Shown here in pieces: positions 1 to 5,768 of a DNA stretch of 35,866 nucleotides. Under the pieces are notes generated by a model. That model made no database searches. It had not been told where the DNA came from and saw nothing but the letters and a program-made list of their open reading frames with translations. Origin of the DNA: an uncultured Bacteroidales bacterium. GTDB taxonomy: Bacteria; Bacteroidota; Bacteroidia; Bacteroidales; Bacteroidaceae. Each line of letters begins with the position of its first letter. Position 1 is the first letter of the stretch. The translations under genes and the position numbers were made by a program. The stretch lies in assembly GCA_902801475.1 (NCBI GenBank), contig CADCIO010000032.1:1-35866 (forward strand). The letters run 5' to 3'.

Positions 1-47
1 TCTAAATACTCTAGCAATTGGGCGAATACGTATTTGTCTTTGTTCAT
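1..47 (-). CDS. IS4-family transposase, N-terminal 15 residues only (partial)
   Basis: Reading the minus strand from 47 gives MNKDKYVFAQLLEYL, which matches from memory the N-terminus of the DUF4372-type IS4-family transposases common in Bacteroides and Prevotella. The gene runs off the left edge of the window, so catalytic residues cannot be checked. It is read away from the cassette cluster. The identification rests on 15 residues plus the IS-like upstream region. Confidence 0.6.
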   Translation of the reverse strand, partial: MNKDKYVFAQLLEYL

Positions 48-70
48 CTTGCAGCCATTCAATTTGGCTG

Positions 71-78
71 CAAAGGTA
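71..78 (-). promoter_or_regulatory. -7 box of the transposase promoter
   Basis: The minus strand reads TACCTTTG, a perfect Bacteroidetes TAnnTTTG -7 box, 24 bases before the transposase start at 47. No TTTG -33 box is seen at the usual 19-21 base spacing, which would fit a weak transposase promoter. Confidence 0.55.
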
Positions 79-175
79 CAAATTCAAATCCGTGCACCCC
101 TAAAACTACTCGTAAATGACTTAATTTCAGCGATTTCAAAGAACGATTAGTCCACTTTAACGGGACAGTAGTGTT

Positions 176-520
176 ATGTCATTAATGGTTTCAAATGGGT
201 CTGAGATGATCCGATATAATCCATCAACATCCGCTATTGAATCTTCAAATTCGAGGGGATTCTCTTGGTTTATGCGCTACAATTGCTCGAGTATGGGAAA
301 TGTACGTGCACTGACATTGCATAAGGGAGAGATCATCCTTTGTTCAGATAAAGGAATTTATTTCTCTAAATCTTCGGGTAGGTCTTGGTCAATGCGGAAT
401 AGTTCAGAAAGGAATTTCGTTGACATCCAAGACATGGGGAACGAGTTGATTGCTACCACCTCTGACGGTCATGTCTATGCTTCCTCATCAGGTGGGTTCG
501 GTTGGTTTAAGCGAAGATAA
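176..520 (+). pseudogene. Remnant of an Asp-box/propeller-like repeat protein, 5' end lost to the IS
   Basis: The frame gives 114 residues from the ATG at 176, but an in-frame stop lies at 158-160 inside the presumed IS end, and no signal peptide or promoter is seen. Three loosely repeated motifs (RGFSWFMR, GRSWSMR, GGFGWFKR) spaced along the chain resemble Asp-box (BNR) turns of beta-propellers, with LCSDKGIYFS and TTSDGHVYAS as blade strands. It is most simply the C-terminal end of a longer propeller-like protein cut by the insertion sequence. The bases after its stop (TAATAAGTGCATGCAC...TCGAG) resemble those after the stop at 5398, which suggests it once belonged to the same cassette series. 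A short intact gene starting at 176 cannot be excluded. Confidence 0.5.
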
Positions 521-541
521 TAAGTGCATGCACATCGAGTT

Positions 542-1003
542 ATGATACGAACCATATTACTTATTCTATTCATGCTGAACATGACTATGATTTTTGCTCA
601 GAAGGTGTATCGTGGCACATCTTCGTATGCTTCCGATATCGTGTGTAATGTGGAAAAGGGGAAGGTGTATCGCGGACAGTCGCGCTATACATCTGACATC
701 ATCGCTCGCTTCGATGGCACAAACCTCTATCGCGGTAATAGCACTTACTCCAGTGACATCATCATGACTTGGCGTGATGGCAAGATTTATCGCGGTCGCT
801 CATCTTACCAAAGCGATGTTCTCGCTACCTGGCGCGATGGCAAGATGTATAGCGGTACATCATCCTATCAGTCTGACATCCTATTCACCTATCGCGACAA
901 CAAGGTCTATCGCAAGAATGAATCCTATCAGAGCAGTATCCTCCTCACCAGCTCCGCTCTTCTTCACCCCATCATACTATACATGTTGCTTTACAATTTA
1001 TAA
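542..1003 (+). CDS. Secreted 20-residue-repeat protein, copy 1
   Basis: This 153-residue protein has an N-terminal signal peptide (hydrophobic stretch at about 5-17, then FAQ) followed by six tandem repeats of about 20 residues with the pattern xYRGxSxYxSDIxxxxxDG, and a hydrophobic tail ending LLYNL. The repeats resemble the small beta-rich proteins annotated in Bacteroidetes as 5-fold beta-flower proteins; that name is from memory and the function is unknown. I chose the start at 542 rather than 524 because the second copy at 4372 begins at the matching place and the signal peptide starts there. The copies differ at 8 of 153 residues. Unlike its neighbours, no cassette promoter precedes it, so it may depend on read-through or be poorly expressed next to the IS. 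Confidence 0.75.
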   Translation: MIRTILLILFMLNMTMIFAQKVYRGTSSYASDIVCNVEKGKVYRGQSRYTSDIIARFDGTNLYRGNSTYSSDIIMTWRDGKIYRGRSSYQSDVLATWRDGKMYSGTSSYQSDILFTYRDNKVYRKNESYQSSILLTSSALLHPIILYMLLYNL

Positions 1004-1026
1004 TTTGCAAGAGAAAAGAAAGAGAG

Positions 1027-1060
1027 TTTTTGAAATTTTCTCTAAATGTGACTATATTAC
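1027..1060 (+). promoter_or_regulatory. Cassette promoter element, copy A
   Basis: TTTTTG (1027-1032), 20 bases, then TATATTAC (1053-1060). Spacing fits the Bacteroidetes -33/-7 layout, but the -7 box departs from TAnnTTTG. The spacer (AAATTTTCTCTAAATGTGAC) is also shared with the other four copies. The nuclease start at 1094 lies 41 bases after the -7 box begins. Confidence 0.65.
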
Positions 1061-1093
1061 CAATCAACAATTCATCTAAACTAATTCATTGAT

Positions 1094-2608
1094 ATGAAAG
1101 GATTGTCAAAATCACGTTACACCGCTTTCTGCCAGTGCCCCAAGAACTTGTGGCTGAAGGTGTTCAAACCTGAAGAGGCAACAGTGGATGCTGGTGTGGA
1201 AGCACGTTTTGAGAGCGGCAATGAAGTTGGCGATCTGGCTATGGGTCTCTTTGGTGATTACAAGGAAGCTCATGCTGAAAAGCCTGATGGCGGTCTTGAC
1301 CTCGCAAAGATGGTGGAACAGACCCGCCAGTGGATGCAGGAAGGCGTGGAGACTATCTGCGAGGCATCGTTTACCTACGACAGGGAGCATGTTGTGGAGA
1401 ATGTGACATTACCGCCAGATAAGCCTTGGTTTACAAAATGGAGAGAGTCACATTATTGTGCTGTGGATCTTCTGCGCAAGAACGGTGATGGATGGGACAT
1501 CTACGAGGTGAAAAGCACCAGCTTCCCTGAGTTCAACGGAAATGAGGCGAAGTTGGAGAAGTATGCTCCCGACATCGCCTATCAGAAATGGGTGTTGAAG
1601 AAGTGTGGCGTCAAGGTGACGGGCACTTATCTGGTCTGTCTGAACAGCGATTATGTGCGACAGGGTGATCTTGACCTTCAACAACTTTTTGCTGTCATTG
1701 ACATGAAAGAGTTGGTGGAGAATGAACATTGTGCGAAGCCTTACAAATGTGCCTTCCTCGACTATTGCAAACGTCAGCACGGCATTCCGGAGGACAAACC
1801 GACCGTCTTCGACCTCTATCGCATGTCGTTCAAGAAAGCACTTGACTATTATCATAATGGGCAAATCCTTTTCGACGATCTGGCCTCTGTAAAGCTTAAC
1901 GATAAACAACAGATGCAGATAGAGGCAACGCAGACTGGTCGTGAGTACATCAATCCGAAAGGCATCAAAGAGTTTTTGGACAGACTCACCTATCCGCTCT
2001 ATTTTCTCGACTTCGAGACGATGCAGGATGCTGTGCCACAGTATGATGGGGCAAAGGTTTACGGACAAATCACTTTCCAGTATTCCCTGCATATCAAGGA
2101 GAGTGAGACAGCTAAGTATGAGCATCGTGAGTTCCTGGCTCCAAGCGACGGCAGCGACCCTCGTCGTCCTTTAGCGGAACAACTCTGCAAGGACATTCCT
2201 ATGGATGTCTGCACCTTAGCATATAATAAGATGTTCGAGTGCGGGCGCATACGCGAGTTGGCAGCTTTGTTTCCCGACCTTGCTCCGCATCTGTTGAATA
2301 TCGCTGATCACATCGTTGACCTCATCGACCCCTTCCGAGCTGGTGACTACTACGTTCCTGCAATGGGAGGCTCGTTCTCTATCAAGAGTGTGCTGCCAGC
2401 CCTCTTCCCCGATGAGCCAAGTCTCAACTACCACAACCTCGATGAGCGTTGTCAAAATGGTGGCAATGCCATGACGCTTTTCCCTCGCATCCAGTTCATG
2501 GAGCCAGAAGAGGCAGCTGCCAGTCGTGAAGCCCTTCTCCGCTACTGCGAACTCGACACCTGGGCAATGGTGAAGGTGTGGGAGAAATTGAAAGAAAAAG
2601 CCATTTGA
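1094..2608 (+). CDS. DUF2779-type protein: PD-(D/E)XK nuclease fused to a DEDD-like exonuclease domain
   Basis: The 504-residue protein has two apparent nuclease halves. The N-terminal half is Cas4/RecB-like: one or two cysteines in FCQCPKNLWL, the PD-(D/E)XK residues D125, E138 and K140 (in AVDLL and YEVKS), then three cysteines in CAKPYKCAFLDYC at about 213-225, arranged as for an iron-sulfur cluster. The C-terminal half starts with YFLDFET (D306 and E308) and ends with RYCELDTWAMV, as in DEDD-type 3'-5' exonucleases of the RNase H fold. This architecture matches DUF2779 proteins, whose role is not established; DNA or RNA end processing, perhaps in defence, is inferred. No signal peptide, so cytoplasmic. 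It has its own cassette promoter. The next promoter element (copy B) overlaps its stop codon. Confidence 0.85.
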   Translation: MKGLSKSRYTAFCQCPKNLWLKVFKPEEATVDAGVEARFESGNEVGDLAMGLFGDYKEAHAEKPDGGLDLAKMVEQTRQWMQEGVETICEASFTYDREHVVENVTLPPDKPWFTKWRESHYCAVDLLRKNGDGWDIYEVKSTSFPEFNGNEAKLEKYAPDIAYQKWVLKKCGVKVTGTYLVCLNSDYVRQGDLDLQQLFAVIDMKELVENEHCAKPYKCAFLDYCKRQHGIPEDKPTVFDLYRMSFKKALDYYHNGQILFDDLASVKLNDKQQMQIEATQTGREYINPKGIKEFLDRLTYPLYFLDFETMQDAVPQYDGAKVYGQITFQYSLHIKESETAKYEHREFLAPSDGSDPRRPLAEQLCKDIPMDVCTLAYNKMFECGRIRELAALFPDLAPHLLNIADHIVDLIDPFRAGDYYVPAMGGSFSIKSVLPALFPDEPSLNYHNLDERCQNGGNAMTLFPRIQFMEPEEAAASREALLRYCELDTWAMVKVWEKLKEKAI

Positions 2609-2635
2609 ATTTTTCTCGAAATGTTACTATATCAT
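2602..2635 (+). promoter_or_regulatory. Cassette promoter element, copy B
   Basis: CATTTG, 20 bases, TATATCAT (2628-2635), 37 bases before the start at 2665. Its -33 part overlaps the TGA stop of the preceding nuclease gene, so gene and promoter are packed without spacer. It is the most diverged of the -7 boxes here apart from copy E. Confidence 0.6.
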
Positions 2636-2664
2636 CAATGATAATCAAATAAACCAAGGAATAT

Positions 2665-4224
2665 ATGGCAAACCAAGAAACTTGTAAGAAACTTATTCTG
2701 GACTTTTATAAATTACCAGAATATCAAAAGCTTAATGCATATTACATGCAGAGCACTGTCTTCAACGTTTTAGGGGTACAGCGCAGTGAGAACAGACATA
2801 GTGCATTCTTAGCTTGGTTGCTCAATCCAAGTGCATCCCACTCGTTGAAGGAGATGCCTTTGAGACAATTCCTTGCTCTTGTTGCTGCGAAGGCTGAAGA
2901 TGAATGGAAATGCTATTATGATGTCGTTCGTCAGCATCTGTTGGCAGGGAACTACCAATTGTATGTGGATAGTGTCAAAACAGAACAATCTATTGTCGGG
3001 CTCGCCGAAGATAAGATAGCAGAATTGGATACTATCGTTGAAAAAACAGAGAAAGGTCAGTTCAGTAAGGGCAACCAAAATCGCTTTGACATTTGGATGC
3101 TGCTGCGTATCAAGTTCACCGATGAACTGGATCGTGAACAGAACTGGACAGTGCCTGTTGTTGTTGAAAACAAGATATACAGTTCGGAAGGTAATGCTGA
3201 TGATCAGGATAAAGCTCAGACTATACGTTATCACAGAGCTATGGGCGTATTGCAGAATGTGGTCTGCAATGATAATTTCTGTCAACCACTATTGGTCTAT
3301 CTCACTCCTTCCGATGTGAAGAAAGGTCCGGCGGCGCAATCCTTTATTCATCTCACATATCAAGAGATGCTCGATCATGTTATACAACCTTGTTCCATAT
3401 TGACCTCCGTGCAAGGAGTTGGCGCTGAGGCTAATGTCTTGATAGATGGTTATATTCGTAATCTAAGTTGTCCTTCAAACAGGGATGAAGAAAAAGAAAG
3501 GGATTATTCCATTTTGGCTATCGCTGAGACAGAGAGTCAGAATTTGGAAACGCTGTTTCTGTCGGAGGCTTTTGAAACGGCTCTTCATGCTGTGTTCTCC
3601 GAAAACACATTATCGTTGCTTAGTATTCCTACGAGGGAAGAACCTGATGACCTTCCTTTGTATGAACAGTTCTGGAATGCCAACGAGAATCTCTTCAAGA
3701 TCGTTCTTTACAATCATTTCAAAAATGACAAAGAAAAACTGACCGTTGTCCAGAAGATTGTTAAGGTAAGCAATCGTGACAATACCCGTTATTATGTCGC
3801 CACCAAACAAGGTGAACCATGGCTGAACAAGAAGGCGGCTTCTAAAAGCGAAACATCATTCCTCATCTTCGAAGCTTATTGTCTGCTGCGACAGGAACAG
3901 AATACATCTGGGGAACTAACATTAGATGATTTGCGTGGTGAGTTCGACAGTAGTCTTAATTCCTACTATCACAATCGCTTCCTCAAGTATCTTTTTTATG
4001 ACTTTGAAAAAGAAGTCACCGTTGATGTGGAATCGAGCAAGTACTTTGGGAACGTCATTTGTCCAGAGAGTGATAGTTGGGACTTCTATTGGGACGATGC
4101 ACATCAATTACGCTACGTGGAAGGTGATGTGCGTAGTGTGAAAATGTGGCGAAAGGATGACTTCGATCGTCTTGTGGATAAAGCAAGAAAACTTGGTATC
4201 GTGGTGGAGCCGAAGGAAGATTAG
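2665..4224 (+). CDS. PD-(D/E)XK nuclease family protein (PDDEXK_4 type)
   Basis: This 519-residue cytoplasmic protein has the hallmarks of the PDDEXK_4 family. An N-terminal RSENRHSAFLAWLLNP segment at about 39-55 is followed by a catalytic core with D142 (NRFDIW), E168 and K170 (VVVENKIYSSE), and a Q/RYH segment (AQTIRYHRAM) after it. All expected active-site residues are present, so it should be an active nuclease. The C-terminal ~250 residues, with many charged and aromatic residues, match nothing I recognise. Members are often found near defence or mobile genes, but substrate and partners are unknown. It lies between the two copies of the repeat-protein gene and next to the DUF2779-type nuclease, each with a similar promoter. 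Confidence 0.85.
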   Translation: MANQETCKKLILDFYKLPEYQKLNAYYMQSTVFNVLGVQRSENRHSAFLAWLLNPSASHSLKEMPLRQFLALVAAKAEDEWKCYYDVVRQHLLAGNYQLYVDSVKTEQSIVGLAEDKIAELDTIVEKTEKGQFSKGNQNRFDIWMLLRIKFTDELDREQNWTVPVVVENKIYSSEGNADDQDKAQTIRYHRAMGVLQNVVCNDNFCQPLLVYLTPSDVKKGPAAQSFIHLTYQEMLDHVIQPCSILTSVQGVGAEANVLIDGYIRNLSCPSNRDEEKERDYSILAIAETESQNLETLFLSEAFETALHAVFSENTLSLLSIPTREEPDDLPLYEQFWNANENLFKIVLYNHFKNDKEKLTVVQKIVKVSNRDNTRYYVATKQGEPWLNKKAASKSETSFLIFEAYCLLRQEQNTSGELTLDDLRGEFDSSLNSYYHNRFLKYLFYDFEKEVTVDVESSKYFGNVICPESDSWDFYWDDAHQLRYVEGDVRSVKMWRKDDFDRLVDKARKLGIVVEPKED

Positions 4225-4239
4225 AAATAGTTGCCTTGT

Positions 4240-4273
4240 TTTTTGAATTTTTCTCGGAAAGTGACTATATTAC
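4240..4273 (+). promoter_or_regulatory. Cassette promoter element, copy C
   Basis: TTTTTG (4240-4245), 20 bases, TATATTAC (4266-4273). It follows a GTTGCCT half of the hairpin seen intact at 5409-5436, so terminator and promoter seem to travel together. The ATG at the usual distance (4303) opens only a five-codon frame; the next gene starts 106 bases after the -7 box, unlike the other copies. Confidence 0.6.
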
Positions 4274-4302
4274 AATCGATAACTAATCTAAAAAACCTCA
4301 CG

Positions 4303-4320
4303 ATGCATAGGGTATCGTAG
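4303..4320 (+). other. Aborted start: ATG with stop after five codons
   Basis: An ATG lies 37 bases after the start of the copy C -7 box, exactly where the other cassettes place their start codon, but the frame reads MHRVS and stops. The bases to 4371 hold no gene. It may be what is left of a lost gene or of a junction made when the second repeat-protein copy arrived, or it may be a leader peptide. Only position and frame support this. Confidence 0.3.
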
Positions 4321-4371
4321 AAAAAATCTAAGTGGGCTGTTAAAAGCTATTGATTATACATGTATTGAGAT

Positions 4372-4833
4372 ATGAAACGAACAACATTACTTATTCTATT
4401 CATGCTGAACATGACAATGACCTTTGCTCAGAAGGTGTATCGTGGCACATCTTCGTATGCTTCCGATATTGTATGTCATGTGGAAAAAGGGAAGGTGTAT
4501 CGAGGACAGTCGCGCTATACGTCTGACATCATCGCCCGCTTCGATGGTACAAACCTCTATCGCGGTAATAGCACTTACTCCAGCGACATCATCATGACTT
4601 GGCGTGATGGCAAGATTTATCGCGGTCGCTCATCTTACCAAAGCGATGTTCTCGCCACTTGGTGCGATGGCAAGATGTATAGCGGTACATCATCCTATCA
4701 GTCTGACATCCTATTCACTTATCGCGACAACAAGGTATATCGCAAGAATGAATCTTACCAGAGCAGCATCCTTCTCAACAGCTCCGCTCCTCTTCACCCC
4801 ATCATACTATACATATTGCTTTACAATTTATAA
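4372..4833 (+). CDS. Secreted 20-residue-repeat protein, copy 2
   Basis: This 153-residue near-duplicate of the gene at 542 has the signal peptide (MKRTTLLILFMLNMTMTFAQ), six YRGxSxYxSDI-type repeats and the same hydrophobic tail. Eight residues differ, among them arginine to cysteine at about 98 and leucine to proline at about 140; many nucleotide changes are silent, as expected if both proteins are under selection or exchange sequence. The likely location is outside the inner membrane. The 5' leader is unlike that of copy 1. It follows copy C of the promoter element at an unusually long distance. Function unknown. Confidence 0.8.
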   Translation: MKRTTLLILFMLNMTMTFAQKVYRGTSSYASDIVCHVEKGKVYRGQSRYTSDIIARFDGTNLYRGNSTYSSDIIMTWRDGKIYRGRSSYQSDVLATWCDGKMYSGTSSYQSDILFTYRDNKVYRKNESYQSSILLNSSAPLHPIILYILLYNL

Positions 4834-4856
4834 TTTGCAAGAGAAAAGAAAGAGAG

Positions 4857-4890
4857 TTTTTGAATTTTTCTCTAAATGTGACTATATTAC
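4857..4890 (+). promoter_or_regulatory. Cassette promoter element, copy D
   Basis: TTTTTG (4857-4862), 20 bases, TATATTAC (4883-4890), 36 bases before the start at 4919. It differs from copy A by a single base across the element, since both lie in the long direct repeat. Confidence 0.65.
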
Positions 4891-4918
4891 CATCGCAAAA
4901 CCATTAAAACGATAGCTT

Positions 4919-5398
4919 ATGGGCAATAACAAGACATTCAAAAAGGTTGATTTCTCTGAATATGAGGGGAAATACAACGAGGGCATCAAAGAATTGATGA
5001 CCAAGACCCCCAATAAAATTGATGTGGATACGATGAGAGCGAACCTGTATGGCTATACCTTCACCCAGGATTATGCCGACAGGGAGATTCCTGACGAGTT
5101 CAGCATGGACTATTGGGCAGAACTATCTGACGAGGATGTGCTCACACCTCAAGAAGAGCTTCTTTTGAAGACTCTCAATAGCACAGGCGATGGAAAGACT
5201 CCAGAAACGGCACTTTGTGTCATTGACGTATTCCAAGAATATGAATACATGGAGCGTGTGGAGCCATATTCAGAGTTGGAGAGGAAAATGCAGGGGTATC
5301 GTGATGGAGTAGATTGCATCACCTTCAAGCCAAACAGCTATGGGATCGAGAAATTGTATTTCGACATCAAACGCCGTTTTGAAGTGGGGTACAATTAA
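4919..5398 (+). CDS. DUF4919-like protein
   Basis: A 159-residue protein without signal peptide. Its C-terminal part, STGDGKTPETALCVIDVFQEYEYM at about 84-107, resembles the end of DUF4919-type proteins (SGDG...AF.VI...EYE). The N-terminal half has FSEYEGKYNEGIKELMTKTP and the Y/G pair of LYGYTF, which also fit that family. No enzymatic motif is visible and the role is unknown. It has its own cassette promoter and is followed by a clear terminator. The family call is from memory of a short motif and could be wrong. Confidence 0.6.
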   Translation: MGNNKTFKKVDFSEYEGKYNEGIKELMTKTPNKIDVDTMRANLYGYTFTQDYADREIPDEFSMDYWAELSDEDVLTPQEELLLKTLNSTGDGKTPETALCVIDVFQEYEYMERVEPYSELERKMQGYRDGVDCITFKPNSYGIEKLYFDIKRRFEVGYN

Positions 5399-5408
5399 TA
5401 GTACATGC

Positions 5409-5440
5409 ATCGAGGCAACAAAAAAGTTGCCTCGATTTTT
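5409..5440 (+). terminator. Intrinsic terminator after the DUF4919-like gene
   Basis: Perfect 11-bp stem (ATCGAGGCAAC / GTTGCCTCGAT), loop AAAAAA, then a TTTT run that is also the start of promoter copy E. Terminator and next promoter are fused into one intergenic block. Confidence 0.85.
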
Positions 5441-5469
5441 GAATTTTTTCTGAAAGGTGTCTATATTGT
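5436..5469 (+). promoter_or_regulatory. Cassette promoter element, copy E
   Basis: TTTTTG (5436-5441), 20 bases, TATATTGT (5462-5469), 35 bases before an ATG at 5497. It overlaps the U-tract of the preceding terminator. Confidence 0.6.
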
Positions 5470-5496
5470 ATTCGTAATCACCAAAACAATATCATT

Positions 5497-5712
5497 ATGA
5501 GTACAACAACTATTACCACCAATTCCAACAAGAAGTTCAACCAAATTCTTAACTTCCTCAACAAGAAAAGGGTTTCCATCCTTCCATCATTAGAACCCCT
5601 TTCCATCACATTTATCACCAAATCTCCCATTCAAACGAACAGTCTTCTCCATCAACTCACTAAAAATCTTCATCTCTCACCTCTCCAGCCTTCCCTCGCC
5701 CATGTGGCGTAG
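5497..5712 (+). CDS. Doubtful 71-residue ORF, possibly a decayed cassette
   Basis: The ATG is at the expected distance from promoter copy E. The first 25 residues (STTTITTNSNKKFNQILNFLNKKR) look protein-like, but the rest is Ser/Pro/Leu-rich and translates a CT-rich stretch (TCTCACCTCTC) like the heptamer arrays elsewhere in this window, ending in a hairpin at 5683-5720. I recognise no family. It may be a short real protein, or the 5' end of a lost gene overrun by repeat DNA. Confidence 0.3.
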   Translation: MSTTTITTNSNKKFNQILNFLNKKRVSILPSLEPLSITFITKSPIQTNSLLHQLTKNLHLSPLQPSLAHVA

Positions 5713-5720
5713 GGCTGGAG
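5683..5720. other. Strong imperfect hairpin without U-tract
   Basis: CTCCAG (5683-5688) pairs with CTGGAG (5715-5720), and CCCTCGCC with GGCG-T-AGGG inside it, around loop CATGT. No T-run follows on the plus strand, so it is not a typical terminator. It sits at the end of the doubtful ORF and before the ATPase gene and could be a repeat remnant, an RNA stabiliser or a protein-binding site. Confidence 0.5.
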
Positions 5721-5768
5721 GGCTGCTTATGTCTTTATATTCATGTGTCATAAAAAATAGTCATCAAT

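Larger units (their letters stand above)
1..172 (-). mobile_element. End of an IS4-family-like insertion sequence
   Basis: The minus strand holds the first codons of a transposase, its promoter and a ~125-base terminal region, so only one end of the element is inside the window. The outer border is placed near 172, where a GGGACAGTAGTG sequence, like the ends of related Bacteroidetes elements as I remember them, meets the reading frame of the next gene. I cannot see the other end or a target-site duplication, so the exact border is inferred. Confidence 0.6.
542..1062 (+). repeat. Long direct repeat, left copy (gene plus downstream promoter)
   Basis: These 521 bases match 4372-4892 without length change. 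They cover the whole repeat-protein gene, the downstream spacer with TTGCAAGAGAAAAGAAAG, and the cassette promoter up to just after its TATATTAC box. Many of the differences inside the gene are silent. Sequence similarity ends right after the promoter box, before the next start codon. Confidence 0.9.
4372..4892 (+). repeat. Long direct repeat, right copy
   Basis: Partner of 542-1062, in the same orientation and of equal length. The two copies bracket the two nuclease genes; exchange between them would remove or circularise 3830 bases. Confidence 0.9.

Noticed and set aside
524..541. Upstream start for repeat-protein copy 1
   Set aside because: Copy 2 has no counterpart of these codons and the signal peptide starts at 542.
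774..1079. A second frame over the repeat-protein gene, present in both copies
   Set aside because: It is conserved only because the DNA is duplicated; no signal peptide or motif, and the main frame shows the clean repeats.
1027..5469. A CRISPR array made of the repeated intergenic blocks
   Set aside because: The blocks are separated by whole genes of 200-1600 bases, not by uniform spacers, and each stands before a start codon.
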